This document shows, one piece after another, positions 22,875 to 35,991 of a DNA stretch of 64,000 bases. The notes beneath the pieces were generated by a model. That model saw nothing but the letters and a program-made list of their open reading frames with translations. It did no database searches and was not told the DNA's origin. A program made the position numbers and the translations under genes. The stretch lies in assembly GCA_013368445.1 (NCBI GenBank), contig JAACJO010000023.1, positions 310,001-374,000 of the forward strand, read 5' to 3'. Position 1 is the first letter of the stretch; every line of letters begins with the position of its first letter. This stretch comes from Leucocoprinus leucothites. Lineage: Eukaryota; Basidiomycota; Agaricomycetes; Agaricales; Agaricaceae.

Positions 22875-23706
22875 ATGTCAAAGCAGTCTACGCCCGACCC
22901 AGTTGCCGAGAAATCTGGATTTCTGCGGATGTATATGTCCGGTCATCCTGATACGCTCGTCGCTTATGCCAAATGGTTCGGCAAGGTTCAGGAGGTAATA
23001 ACAAGTGCAGAAATGACCGCCATCGATACCAAGGTTATTCTTCTGGTTTCCTAAACTATCTGAAGCTTACTGAATGACATTCTCTAGAGCATGACGCTGA
23101 CGTGTACGCTGAAAAATTGCAGCAAGAAAGAGGTTTACATTCCCATTGAACCACCTTTACGTGGTTATGAAGACGTCAAACCCAGGCTGTTGGAAATGAA
23201 AGCGTTAGCTCAAGAAGGTTTAGGCATGGTATGAATCCTGTGTTCTCCCACCTTTGGCGAGTCTGATACATGTAACTCTTCACTATAGATCAAGGCTCCT
23301 CAGATTACCACCTTTGAGGTCACCCGCGACATTGGAATCTCTGCTGCCGTCATGCTCTCCGCGGCCTACCTGGCTTATTCACCCGAAAATTCCCCTTCTC
23401 CCCTCTTCTATGCCGCCAATTCTGTCCAGCAATTCGTCGGCGCTGGGGTGATCAGGCTCTTAGTGAACATCACTTTCTCGCTACATGCCTTGGAGGCCCT
23501 CTACACCTTACATTTGTGCCGCAAGCATCATACTGGCTTTGGTGTTGGTGTGAGTCTTACATGAATTGTGATCTGTATCCGTCAACTCATCCACACATTA
23601 GTCCCTTTATGTGGCTTCGACTTTCTTGTGCGGCTTCGCCGTCTGTAGAAACTTGAGGAGGCGCATCCAGGCTGCGAGAATTGATTCGGTCATGAAGGTG
23701 GAATAG
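22875..23706 (+). CDS. DUF2470 domain plus C-terminal membrane domain protein
   Basis: Four exons (22875-23033, 23088-23228, 23289-23549 and 23602-23706) total exactly 222 codons, giving 221 residues. Residues about 10-100 match the DUF2470 fold, with MSGHPDTLVAYAKWFGKV, AEMTAIDTKSMTLTCTL and IPIEPPLRGYEDVKPRL. This domain is known from pyridoxamine-5'-phosphate-oxidase-like haem-utilisation proteins and from fungal proteins of unknown role. Residues about 110-205 contain three hydrophobic segments (IGISAAVMLSAAYLAYS, AGVIRLLVNITFSLHALEAL and SLYVASTFLCGFAV), like TMEM254/DUF4499-type membrane domains. The C-terminus is basic. The first intron has an unusual GTTATT donor, but its removal keeps the frame. 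Function is unknown. Confidence 0.82.
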
Positions 23707-24245
23707 TTGTACGAGTTCGCTGATTCATTCATTGTGTGTACCAACATTTCGTTTGAAGTCGACTAACTTTATTATACCACTGCTCGAGCGTATCCCTCTG
23801 GGTTTCCCTTTCCCTTTTGTAATCAAAACTAGTAACGAAGGATCTGAGCTGTTAAACACACACTGACTCATTGCACAGTTCAAAGGCGAACACCCCGCAG
23901 CAGAATCGGCACAGTACCAGACAGCGTCAGGTATCCTGAAGCTTTCCTCGTGCCTTTGGCTCAGTCCTTTCCTAGTTACACCTTACTTCCACGTCAGCTG
24001 TACGATACCTTTCACTTGCTTTACATAACCCTGTCAGAAATACATTAACACGTTTTCACAACGTCAACTTCCGGGTCTTACATTGTGCTGCGTGCTGCAG
24101 ATAATTATTTAAACATCACCTTCCGTCACCGAGCAACCAATGACTTCAACGTGGCTATGCAAATCAGGGTCTTGATGAGCTTTAAATATAAGGTCCCTAT
24201 GAGGAAACGAATTCCGTCCAAGCCATCCCCAAACCCACCCACTCA
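23707..24245. other. intergenic stretch
   Basis: About 540 bp between two plus-strand genes. No gene or notable repeat is seen. Confidence 0.5.
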
Positions 24246-25996
24246 ATGCGAGCCATAGCTAACGATGTACCTCCTGAGATATGGGACCTCGTTGCGAGCT
24301 TCCTTCCTCGAGCTGAACAATCCCGACTGATGCCAGTAAATCGCTACTTCCTTTCCAAGGTCATGCATGAGCGTTACGGAGAAGTACGGTGGACAATGCT
24401 GGATAGTAGTATGCTGCGGTATCTCCGGCGCTTGCAGTAAGTCCAGTTCTTGATCAAACGTGCCGTCAGTACTTGACAACTTTTTTCTTTGAACCACCCA
24501 GAGATCCTTTTGTCGCTGAATACGTACAGAAACTCCATGTTCAGGCGTGGTTTATTACTCAACTAGACCGTCGCAAAGCTCTTCAGAAGCTTGACAAGCC
24601 TTTAGGCCGTTCTATTACCAAGGGTCTGCAGGCCTTCCTGAACCACTTCGACAGTCAAGCGCGCATATCGGCCGCTGTGAAAGGAAATAATCCTACAAAA
24701 TACACTGCCGATCAGATCCTAGCTCTCATGGGTCGAGCACTCTCACAAATGAACAACTTGACTTACTATTCCTTCGAATGGCGAGACCTTCCCTTGACTG
24801 GCAACTCTCGCGCGTTTTTGCAAACCATTCAACAATCTGCTAGTTGCCTCCGCAAACTCGTTCTCCACGCTCAAATCACCAACTTCAAGTATCTACTCAA
24901 CTACGTTTACTTTGAAAACCTCGAAGATGTTTCGTTCCACTTTAATTACGACACAGTCAGTGACAGAAATTGCTTAGGGGATCCTCCAGAGGCCAATAGT
25001 GTCATTCTCAAAAATGAAGTTGCAACTTTCATCAACCGTTTAGCACCCTCCTTGCATCGCCTTTCATTCTCGGTGCACTCAACCACCCCGATGACACCAC
25101 TTCTCAAGGCACTTGTATTCCTCCCGCATCTGCGCGACGTCGAGTTCAACATGCCCTTTGGCCCGGCTTCCACCCCACCCACTGTTCTCCTTGAATTTCT
25201 CACAACTTATTCATCCAACCTTCGACATTTAAAGATAGATCCACCATTCCAACGCACAGCTCATTATCAAGGCGCACCACAAACGCATACGGAAGTTGAA
25301 TCCAGAGCACACAGCTGGTCGAGAATCTGCGACCTCTTGCTTGAGTCACCTTCAGTCCTTTCAAACTTGAAGGGCCTGGACATTCCTTCCACTGGCTCAT
25401 TGGAGACCACTCTCAATATTGTGCGCCCGTCGGTTGATACCTTGACCCGGCTTAGTCTCTCCGGGCAATATTTCAATCCAGCGGAACAGCTCACCATCTA
25501 TGGCATATTCTCCTCTCGACCTCTATATGACAGACTGTTGCATTTACGGATCGATGTGATAACGTTCAATCTCAAAGTCCTCTATGACATCGCCTATCAT
25601 TTCCCGAAATTGGAGAGTCTGATCCTCGTCACTGAAAATGAACCTAACTGTGTGAGTACGCGCCGACTCCCTCGCATAAGCGGTGTTCAATTTGTCCTCG
25701 GGGAACTCTCACAGGGTAGTTCCGAGTCTGGTTTTATGTTCAGGGACCCGTTCACATACACTCTATCGACCCTTTCCCAAGCCAAGCAACTTACCCCACA
25801 TGTCGTTCAGACACTCCATGAATGGGGTCTCCAAGATCTGGGTATCTGTGTGGAAAGATATCAGGAACATCAGAAACACTGTTCTCGTTATGCATGGTCT
25901 GAGTATCAGGCAATGGTCAAGGTTAGGCAGTACGTTCGATCAATCAAATATTTTAGGGGTGAGGAGCAGCGCGAAGGTGCGGACTTTTGGACTTGA
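24246..25996 (+). CDS. F-box protein with leucine-rich C-terminal region
   Basis: Two exons (24246-24436 and 24502-25996) total exactly 562 codons, giving 561 residues. The first exon encodes an F-box-like start (DVPPEIWDLVASFLPRAEQ) at residues about 6-45, which would bind Skp1 in an SCF ubiquitin ligase. The rest contains irregular leucine-rich segments such as NLRHLKIDPPFQ, TLTRLSLSGQYF and LLHLRIDVITF, consistent with a substrate-binding solenoid. Agaricomycetes carry large lineage-expanded sets of such proteins, mostly without known targets. There is no obvious functional tie to its neighbours. Confidence 0.82.
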
Positions 25997-27018
25997 TAAT
26001 GGGTGAGCAGGCTGAAATAGTCCCGCCGGGACGATTCTGATTTCATCTACCTTCGGTGCTTATGCGCAATTCTAGATCAGTCACAGACCTAGGTGCTAAT
26101 TAGAGAGTGCAATGGCTGGTTGTAGAGGATGAGACGAGATTTCAAGCAGGCACTGAATGCGCGGAAGTTTCACCGAGTCAGCTCTCTCTCGATGATGACT
26201 CAACCTGGCGTGATATGCTTTGGTGTTTGAATGGCTTATTGATAGAGTCTTGAGGGAATTTCTTGCGCTTTATAAGCTCCCTAATACTTATTTCAAAATC
26301 CTTTATGAAATAGTAGCAGTAGACACATACGTCATTGTTGTCGAGCTTGGGGAGAGTGTTACTATTTCGTATCTCTGAACCCGGGTTGCTATTTCTATCG
26401 GCTCCGCTGAAATGATTTTGCTTCAGGGTCGATAGCCAATGATGTATTTGATGATGGCAAATCACCTGAACAATTCAAGAGGTCACTTATCCACTAGTCG
26501 CACCCGGACTCGGATTGTTTTTCCTTGTTCAGCAAGCCCCTCGACGGTCGGGGCACCAGATACCGGTGGGGCACTACCCGCTTCTCCAAACCCATTTGCA
26601 AACTGCAGGTGAGGAATTTGTATACCTCATGCCTTCAAATGGAGAAATTGCATTATAGAATGACGAGGAAACTCATGCATGACCACCTCGGCTGTTGTAG
26701 ATTTGCTTCTTTTCAACAACCCCTCTGTGCGGTTTGCTCGGATCATCCAACCGAAGAAGCCACTCAATTGGGCACCAGGACGTTCGTGGAAACTTTCAGA
26801 GCGGACGTTATCCGCTAAACGATCTTATTGGAGCCCAGCGACATCATCATCGACAATGGTGGCTTCGAATTCTTCGTACTTATATCAAAGACTGGCACGC
26901 GATGAAATTGAAATAGCCCAGCCTAACTCAAGGTACCTATCTTCGCTTCGCTTCCCGCTTCTCCCATTCCTATACTCCTGCCCCAGACCATACCCATTTC
27001 TTTGCACGAAAGATTCTT
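25997..27018. other. intergenic stretch
   Basis: About 1 kb upstream of the sugar transporter gene, containing only short shadow frames. A pyrimidine-rich run (about 26945-26990) precedes the transporter start, as is common at fungal promoters. Confidence 0.45.
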
Positions 27019-29216
27019 ATGAGCCTTGAAAAATCCGTCGATAGCGCAGAGCAGGAGCATCATGAAGTAGCAGCTGTCAAACACAAGGATGGCAAGAAAC
27101 CTTATTATGGAATGACTGGGACCCAACTCAACATCTGGGTGACTGTCGCTTGCACAACGGCAATGACGTTGTTCGGTAAGCCTAGCCATGTCCTCTTCTC
27201 TGGGATCTATGCCCGTCTAACTGCCCCTCGCTCTATACAGGCTATGATCAAGGTGTTTTCGGCGGCATCATTGTCACTCAAGATTTCCTCGATACCATGG
27301 GCAACCCAGATCCTAACCTTCAAGGAACTATCGTGTCACTCTACGACATAGGATGGTTGGTACCTCATTCAGGATTGCCCTTGATACCCAGATAGTAACC
27401 CTCAACCCTCATCGTAGCTTCTTTGGAGCCATTTCAACATTCGTCTTTGGTACGCATTACATCCACCGTCAGAGGTGGATTTTTGCTGAGTAGCGAGCTT
27501 GCTAGGTGAACGTTTCGGCAGGAAAAAGACTTTCATTATTGGCGTCATTATCATGTCAATTGGAGCCGTGCTCCAGACTTGTGCCTTTTCTGTAGCACAG
27601 ATGATCGTTGCACGATTAATAACAGGTGAGGTCGGAAGCATCTTTGCCGCATATCCGCCGCTCACCTCAAGGTCATAGGCTTCGGAAACGGGTTCGTCCT
27701 TGGCGGCATCATCGAAGAAACGACTAACAGTCACTATCTAGGATCAATACTGCTACTGCTCCTGTCTGGCAAAGCGAAACCTCGAAGCCATCCTGGCGAG
27801 GTAAACTTGTCGTTTTTGAGATGATGTGAGTTCATTCCCTCTTCGTTTTCCAGCATAACGCAAGGCTGACTTATTTTAGTATGAATATTGCAGGATTCTC
27901 CCTTAGTAATTGGATGACCTATGGCTTCAGCTTCGTCGAAGGCAGCCTCTCATGGCGATTCCCGATCGCTTTCCAACTCCTCTTCTCCGTGATTCTCATC
28001 AGCACTATCCCCTGGCTTCCTGAGAGTCCCCGCTGGCTTCTTGCACATGGATTCGAGGAAGAAGGCGTCAACGTGCTTGTCGCCCTTGAGGGAGCTCACG
28101 CCAGTGCCAAGGACGATCATATCGTGACTCAGAGAGATGAAATTCTCGAAGCCGTGAGGATTGAGAAGGAGACTGCGCCTACCTGGAAGGATATCATGAA
28201 AGGCAACAGCGGCGATACAGGCATGATTCGGAGGTTGGTTCTCGGTGCAGGCACGCAGTGGATGCAACAGCTGGTCGGAATTAATGTGACGAGTTACTAG
28301 TGAGTGCTATTCCTTACAACATTGACCACGCCCACTAACGAGCTTGATAGTCTCCCACTAGTCCTCCAGAATTCCGTTGGCCTTTCAAACAATCTTGCTC
28401 GCCTTCTCGCGGCATGTAACTCAGTCTCATACCTCATCTTCTCCTTCTTCGGTCTCGTCCTTATCGAAACCGCGGGCCGGAGAAAACTAATGATGTGGGG
28501 TGCTGCCGGTCAATGCGTCTGCTATATCCTCATCTCTGCATTGCTCGCCAAGGCGAACGATCCTACCCTAGGCGCTCGTTATGGTGCAGGGGCAACGGCA
28601 TTCTTCTTTTTGTATTATGTATTTTTTGGAATTTGTTGGCAGGTGAGTGCAGTGTAGGGGCGTTTACTTGCCATGACCTGATTGCCTTTTCTAGGGAGTA
28701 CCCTGGCTATACCCGACAGAAATCAACAGTCTTTCGATGAGGACCAAGGGCGCTGCCTTGGGCACGGCATCTAACTGGTACCTTGTTCCGATCCGGTTGG
28801 TGACCGACGATTTGCTGATCTCATCTTTCTCTCTACAGGATATCCAACTATATGGTTGTTCAAATCACACCTCCAGGCATCGCCAATCTCGGTTGGAGGT
28901 TCTATCTCATTTGGGTGGTATTCAATGCCGTCTTTGTGCCCGTAAGTTGGATCGAGCGATGATTCATTTACACCCTTTTTCTGACCCCCCTTCGTTTCTT
29001 CAGCTTACCTGGCTTGTATACCCGGAGACGGCTAACCGTCACCTCGAGGATATAGACAAACTGTATCGCGAGAACAAGAACATGATTTTCGTTTTCAGGA
29101 ACAAGGAAGCTATTCAAGTAGAGAGACCCCAGAGGTTTATAGACGCAGACGTGGAACGACTTAACTTAACTAGACGAGGGGAATCGAGACGTTCACCTGA
29201 CGATCTAGAGAGCTAG
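27019..29216 (+). CDS. MFS sugar transporter (Sugar_tr family)
   Basis: Eleven exons run from ATG 27019 to TAG 29216: 27019-27175, 27241-27355, 27418-27449, 27506-27625, 27679-27691, 27742-27825, 27880-28299, 28351-28642, 28695-28777, 28839-28941 and 29004-29216. Phases close exactly, giving 543 residues. Signature blocks are GERFGRKK (loop 2-3), RLITGFGNG, LPESPRWLLAHG, the TM7 region QQLVGINVTSYY, ETAGRRKLM, VPWLYPTEINSLSMRTKG and the C-terminal LVYPETANRHLEDID. Together these identify a twelve-helix hexose/pentose:H+ symporter type in the plasma membrane. Exon 5 is a 13-nt microexon encoding part of GFGNG. Substrate specificity cannot be read from the sequence. Confidence 0.93.
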
Positions 29217-29821
29217 ACATATCGCTCTTGATTTTTTGTTCCCATATTAGATACCTGAATGACATTGATGACAGCTGGAGAACATTGAGTTGACTGTTTG
29301 CTTGTACTCACGTTCCACAACACTAAGACTGGGACTAGACCATTTCTACTCGAGGTGACGGGAAACCTACAGCTTCAAACGATCGAGACAAGGTAGCTCA
29401 TACCCTTAGTTGTCGCAATCCTCGTCGGATTACGCGGGTTTTGAGTTAAGTAGCTGGGATGACCTTCATTTTCTGCAAGACTTCCATTGTAAGAGGATCA
29501 ACTGATGAAGGAAAGCGAGGTTATCCAAATTCAATTAATCGTCCTAATCGCCCATCGTTACACAGTAGATCAATGCATTAACTTGCTCGAGAGCTGTGGT
29601 GTGACATTGCAATGTATAGTACTCAGAAATCTCTGCTGCCACAATAGGTCTAGCCAAGAGATGTCATCTTGTCTGTGGACTACGGGAGAGTATCCAGACG
29701 AAAATGGGGGAAACCGGAAAGGTGTCGGTACTGTCGTCACAGGAGTATCTCTGGTTTATGGTGCAAATCGACCGGCACATATTTATGGCCAGCCGGTTCA
29801 TCTCACCTGACTCTCTGTGGT
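29217..29821. other. convergent intergenic stretch
   Basis: About 600 bp between two converging genes. It holds their 3' flanks and no supported gene. Confidence 0.5.
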
Positions 29822-32744
29822 TCAGGTAGCAGCAAGCGCCCCCGCAGTCAGGGGAACAACCAAACTAGCCATCTTCTCTGTATTCCACGTCCTCTTCGCG
29901 TGTCGTAAAAGGTAGACGATCGATGTCGGGGTCATGCCCTCCATGCGTTTAGCAGCGCCCTGTAATCATGCACAGTCAGTCAAACCTTCGCTAGAACTCA
30001 TTGAATGAAATTTCGTTCACGTACGATTGTTGTAGGTCGAACAGCGAATAATCGTTCCCTCACTTCGGAGCTCAACCCAGCGACCTGAGAATAGTCCATC
30101 TGGGGATCCAAAAGTAGAGTTTCGTCTTCCATGAAGAGCCGAAGGTCTGCTTCTTGGCGAGAAAGCTGCGCACTGTAACGCCCTAAAGGTGCGATATGTC
30201 AGGTAAGAACATGGAGGAAACAGACAAGGTCAAAGGACCAACCATCAATGTCTACTCGTGCAAGAATTTGAGGGTCCATTTTCGCGAGCTGATCAATAAC
30301 AGGAATCAATTTGGCAGAAGTGACACCGGGATATCTGAGCATCTCGTATGCACTGTCGTTCCTGAGTAAGTAGATGACATTCTAGAGTTGGAACTCGCAT
30401 ACCTGCGGACTACACCATCCTTTTGAACCACGAAGCCATGCGAACTCCATTTCTTCAAACAGTTCGTTATATGCGCATCGTAATGATCACCTAGAAAACT
30501 CACCTGTGGACTCAAGACTACCGACTTCAAGAGAGTCGCAGCTTCCTCAATGTCGCTTTCCGTCTTCTGGAACATTGCCCACCGCTCATCAGAAACTACA
30601 CCTACTTCTCGTCCTACAATACAAGAACTCGTGAGCATCAAGTGCCTAAAAGGCATCTATCTATACGACGAACCTTTCTGTGTCAACCTGAGATCAGCGT
30701 TGTCGCTTCGGATGGTCATGCGGTATTCCGATCGTGACGTGAACATACGGTCTGAGATCCACTTTGTTCAGCAGACATCCACGCTGGCAAAACTTGCAAT
30801 ACACCTACATGGTTCTTCAGCTCCTTTCACAATGAGGTCGTCTATCATCACGCCAGTGTATCCATCCGCGCGAGTGAGGATGAGTGGGGGTTTACAAAGG
30901 GCAGAGAGTCCGGCATTTATTCCTGCCACTATGCCTTGAGCTGCCGCTTCTTCATATCCGGTTGTTCCTATTGACTCTGAGTTAATACACATAAGACGGC
31001 CCAGTACCATGTGACTTCACCATTGATTTGCCCTGCCAAAAACAGGCCCTGAGTCAAGTTCAGCACTCGCTGATCTCACAGAGGTAAAACATACACACCT
31101 GAATACGTTTGGTTTCCAGTGTCGCTGTAATGATAAATCAGGGAGCGATTCGGGGAAAGGTTTGAGAAACAACATACGCCCGAGCTCACGAGCATCCACA
31201 TGGTCATATTCAACACCATATGCAGGTCTAACCATTTTCACATTTTCCAGGCCGGGTATCGTTCGCATCATAGGCTCTTGTAACTCTTCGGGCATACTGC
31301 ACGAAATCCCATTGGGGTATATAACGTCTGTAGGGATCCCGTTTGGTTGTGGATGTACATGACAGGGTTTCACTCACCAGAGTCGTAGCCCTCTGGCTCC
31401 AGCCATATCGTATGGTGGTCTTTATGCCCGAACCTGAGCACCTTCGCTTCAAGGGATGGACAATATCGCGGTCCTGACATCAGATGAGTGAGCCTTCGAA
31501 ATGATATTACCCAGTGCTAAAAATATAAACCTTTTCTAGTCTCCTGGATGTGGCAGCTGAGGTGAAGATTATCCTTTACAATTTTGTGTGTTGCCGGGGT
31601 AGTAGCGGTTTGATAGCACGCGACTTGATTGCTCTAGCGGAGGGATTAAGAGCCCAGAATCAGAGACAAGGTATGCCAACGTACGACGTTATCGACATTT
31701 CTGTTGAGGAAACTGAAGGGCGCTGGTACAGCATCACCGTCTTGTCTAGCCATATTTGAGAAATCGATAGTCTTGCCGTCCAATCGTGCAGGTGTCCCGG
31801 TTTGTAGTCGACCGAGTTTGAAGCCAGCGGCGTTCAAAGATGCGGAAAGTCCAACAGATGGGGCATCCCCGAGTCGTCCAGCAGGAAAGCGCTTCATTCC
31901 TGAGCCATGCAACAGGATGTTTAGCGTATTAGTTGTAAGAAGATTGAGGGCATACCAATATGGATTTCACCACCAAGAAATGTTCCCGTACACACTACGA
32001 CCTGGGTGCAATTGATAACTTCTCCTGTTTCTGGTGTTCGAGCTTCGTGAGTAAGAGGACAGTATAATAACTTGGAGAGGACTCACCTAACTTCACCCCA
32101 ATGACTTTTGCCCATCTTCCGTGTTCAGCAGTAGACTGGTCTAGGACGAGATCAAAAACACTCCCAGTCTTGATATCTAGGCCAGGGTAGTTATGTAGAA
32201 TCCCTTGCATATTACGCTTGTATAAAGTTCTGTCTATTTGTGCTCTTGGTCCCTACAATTGACGTCAACGGGAATTCATTGGTTGTTGAGCATTGACTGA
32301 CCCAAACTGCTGCACCTTTCGAACGGTTTAACATTTGGAACTGAATTCCCGCTTTATCTAGATATGATAGCGTATAAGAGATAGAAAACATGCTGAAATC
32401 CCTGAGCTTGCCTGATACCCGCCCCATGATACCATCCAAAGCATCTACCTCCCTCACTAAAGTGCCTTTCCCAACACCTCCGATGGAAGGGTTGCATGAC
32501 AGCTCGCCTATCGTTTCCAGTTTTTGCGTAAGAAGGATTGTTCGAGCTCCTGTCCTCGAAGCGCCAGCGGCCGCTTCACAGCCTGCATGACCACCTCCAA
32601 TTACACATACTGATAATTCGAAGTCAGCAAGGTAAACGAAACACGAAATTAAGGTGTACCATCGTAGTGTTGATCTAATGCAGTCGAGTAAAACCTAGAA
32701 AGACGATTTCTAGCACATAGAACTCTTGCTGTACGTGAAAGCAT
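29822..32744 (-). CDS. MTO1: mitochondrial tRNA uridine-34 carboxymethylaminomethyl-modification enzyme (MTO1/GidA)
   Basis: With the MSS1/MnmE GTPase, this FAD protein makes cmnm5U or related wobble uridines in mitochondrial tRNAs. I traced 17 exons that close to exactly 691 codons (690 residues). The N-terminus [20 protein letters not shown] is a classic mitochondrial presequence. The FAD-binding motif [13 protein letters not shown] follows, then [87 protein letters not shown] and [20 protein letters not shown]. The C-terminal helical domain ends near [16 protein letters not shown]. Intron 2 (32411-32358) begins with GC (G|GCAAGC), the common non-canonical GC-AG class; no GT alternative keeps the frame. 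An in-frame ATG at 32816 would add a hydrophobic extension, but the start at 32744 gives the better targeting signal. Confidence 0.95.
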
Positions 32745-33947
32745 ATAAAAAGGGGAAGAAACAAGAAAACAGAAAAAGCAGGTGACGAAAACAGTCAACC
32801 GAGCGGGCCGGCCCATCAGCGCGTTGTTTGTTACGGAGGAGCTAACCAAATAAGAATCCCGGATCAGGCCCCGCGGGTGAAAGAACCGAGCCCGAGCAAC
32901 CTCTACGCTGCTCTTGTGTACACGATCGTAAATCTGACCTTGAATAGCCGTGCAGGCAATTTAGCATCATGCGCGTGAAATTTAGCTAGACATATAACAA
33001 GCCTAATATCATTTATATGGCAGCAGAGCCGATCACCCACCTCGTGTTCCACTTTAAACTGATGTGCAATCTCTTTCGCCCGGGCTCATTTACTAAACTC
33101 ATTTGCCAAGGTTAGAAAATTGCTGCAAACACCCTTAAATATATGGAATTTTTTATGATATAAAAGTCTGACCCCCACTTAACCAACTCTTCGAATAAGA
33201 GCCCGGAAGCTTAATAACACCTTAATATGACAATACTCACAATATCACTCAGGGGAGAGGCGCGATCTAGGCAGCCTTCACTGAGGGGGACTACGCATAT
33301 CGGAACAAATGAAAGTAAGAGTAAGGAGGTGATACTCCCTGAAGTACATCGGGGTAAGCTAGGGCGTTTCAAACTCCCAATAGCAAAACGGTCTCTGTAG
33401 TCTCCTGTTAGTAACCTGATCATGGAATAGACAAGGACAGAGTTTTCTTTGAGTTGCTCACAAGGAGGTGGTTATTCATTCTTTGCGCTGTACACAAGTG
33501 TACACACTAGAGTAGGTCTCAGGAGCCGGGGTAGCATGTCCCATTTGGTACCCTTCGGTAGAGTTGTAACTTGCCGTGCCGTTGGCCGAGCACTTTGTGC
33601 CACGTGCGAGGAAAACACATCTAATTTCGTCAACAGTGGCGCTTGACTCCCTTATCCTCCTGAGAATTTGATCACAGACGGCTTTCCACATTCCTTTCCC
33701 CTTCGATACTTTTCTTAGGACCTGAAAAAAACCGAAGATAGAACACTTGTGATTGGCAGAAAACACGCCTCTTCGTTAAAAGAATCAACATATGGGCTAT
33801 CACCGTCTAGTTCCCGGCCGACGGCAGCGAGTAATTTTAGCGAGTCAACCCTTCCAGTACTGTATTATGAAGCATAAGTGCCATCAACCCGAGATATGGA
33901 CCGATTCCGAAGAGTTGGTACTCTAGTGCACTCTCCTCCATTCCACC
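32745..33947. other. divergent intergenic region
   Basis: About 1.2 kb between MTO1 and an MFS gene on opposite strands. Minus-strand open frames near 33476-33766 lack an ATG and any domain. Confidence 0.45.
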
Positions 33948-35991
33948 ATGACGAGAACCAGCTCCCTCACTGAGGAGACGGTAGGTGACGACCCCAGTCA
34001 TGCAAGGAAGGATAATAGCTCTCAAGGAGCATCCGCAGAGTCATCAGCTCCTCCGAATCTGGAAGAAGGCGAAGTGGTGCAACAAGAACAGGAAACGATA
34101 AAAACACAACGGACCCGCGATTTTGGAATAATTCCCATCCCTTTCCACCTTCGTTACGACCCATCCAAACCGTTTCATTTTGGATTGACTTTGAACATTG
34201 CTTTCGGATTTTTCAGTACATTCAGTGAGTGTTCATGTCAAACGTCTATGAGTACCGTGTTATTGATGGACTGTCGCTCCAGCCGTTGCCAACTTGTATT
34301 ATTGCCAACCATTGCTGAGTGAGTGGATACCTTTCAGAGGGAACCAGCCTCCTGAACTCACTTCCACTAGTCCAAATCTCGCAGGACTTTGGAGTGACGT
34401 ATTCTGAGGTATCCAAGTGAGTCACCCTCAGTTATTTCAGCGGATGAGCGTTCAACCATACGTCAGGGTTCCGACGCTAATCCAAGCAGGGTAGGCGCCC
34501 ATTTCACCAAAATAGAGTTCCACCTGACCGCGCTTGTTCAGATATGCTGCGGGACTGTTGTTAATCTCGCCTCTGGGCGACTTGGTCCGACGACGTCCCC
34601 TCATCCTCGCAACTATTATCCTATCCACTTCGCTTACAGTTGGTCTGGCTGTTACCGGCAACCTTGTCGTGTTCGAGGTACTCTCCTTCATAGTAGGAGC
34701 TGCCTCTGTGACGCCCCAAGTCCTCATACCACTTGTAGCTGATCTCGCACCAGACAAGCGCCGCGCTTCGGCCATCTCCATCGTCTTTTCTGGACTTCTC
34801 TTCGGGATCCTCGTTGCCCGCGTCCTAGCCGGAATTATCGCGCAATTTGTCTCTTGGCGCGTGGTGTACTACTTCGCAATCGGTGTTCAGGGGCTTGTCC
34901 TCATTGGAAGCTATTTCATGCTTCCGGATTACCCGTCAAAAAATAAACACCTGACATATTGGAGCATTCTCTGGACGATGGCGAAATTTTCAGTCACTGA
35001 GCCAGTCCTCATTCAGGCCTGTATCATCAACCTTTGCTCTAGTGCCTGTTTTAGCAACTTTTGGGTTACCTTGACATTCTTATTGGGTGGCCCACCGTAC
35101 TTCTATTCCACGTAGGTGCCCCCGTACAATGCCGTCTCTCTTTTCGCTGAATCTTAATCTCCTTAGTCTTGTCATTGGATTGTTCGGACTCATTGGCATG
35201 GCTGGCGTATCAATGGGACCAATTGGTGGGCGGTTAATTGATAAATTAGTTCCTTGGTACGCCTCCCTGGTCTCCATCTGCTTTCTCCTTGTCTTCCAGG
35301 CCATTCAAACCGGAGCTGGGGGTATTCACGTTGCGGCTGTCATCGTCGCAACTTTTGGACTTGATGTCTTTCGACAAAACCTGCAAGTCTCGCTTTCAAC
35401 CACTATTTTCAAGTGAGCAATATTTGAATCCAGCTCCCTGAAACCCTTGAGCTAAATCACGTTTTCTCTTTTCCTTTCTTGCGTTCAGGATCGAACCTGC
35501 TGCACGAGCGCGGTTAAATGCGGTCAGCATCCTTTCGGTACGTTTGCCGATAACGATTCCCCGCTGGCAATTTTTCTATAATTATGTCGCAGATTTTTAT
35601 CGGACAAGTCGTCGGAACCTCCGTTGGTACACATGTATTCATCCATTTCGGCTGGCAACCTGGGGCCGCATTGTCTCTGGGGTGGACTGGCTTTATGTTG
35701 CTAGTTCTCTTAGTACGTGGGCCGCATTGCGGGAGATACACGTGGTTTGGATATGGGGGTGGACTTGCAGCGAAGAGAGGTGACGTTACAGCTCCGCAGC
35801 CTCCGATAGAATCCCCTCCGAGCACGTCGGCATCAAAGGTTTCCGATCCGCCCGAGGAAAGGATGGAAGAGAAACCAAAATCCGCTATGAAGAGCCTTCT
35901 TCATAAAGCTAGGCGAAAGGGGGGCGCTTGGTCAGTACGAATTAACGATAGATTTACGTACAATAATTTATCTGTAACAAAAGTTATCTAA
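33948..35991 (+). CDS. MFS transporter, drug:H+ antiporter-like
   Basis: Eight exons (33948-34224, 34283-34318, 34371-34416, 34467-34490, 34542-35111, 35167-35412, 35489-35537 and 35593-35991) close to 549 codons, giving 548 residues. An acidic hydrophilic N-terminus of about 70 residues precedes the first helix. Blocks include FSTFTVANLYYCQPLLIQIS, SKVPTLIQAGYAAGLL, the loop 2-3 motif PLGDLVRRRPLIL, LVADLAPDKRRASAIS and IGLFGLIGMAGVSMGPIGGR. This matches a common fungal MFS_1 subgroup distinct from the sugar porters; the C-terminal tail is charged. The protein probably exports small molecules at the plasma membrane. The substrate is unknown, and neighbours give no hint of a cluster. Confidence 0.9.

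Noticed and set aside
33476..33766. 96-codon minus-strand open frame upstream of the second MFS gene
   Set aside because: No ATG in frame and no domain; probably random.
2591..35991. Secondary-metabolite gene cluster (questin-oxidase-like, dioxygenases, MFS transporters)
   Set aside because: No synthase, P450 or pathway regulator is interleaved, and housekeeping genes and a Helitron separate these genes by many kilobases.
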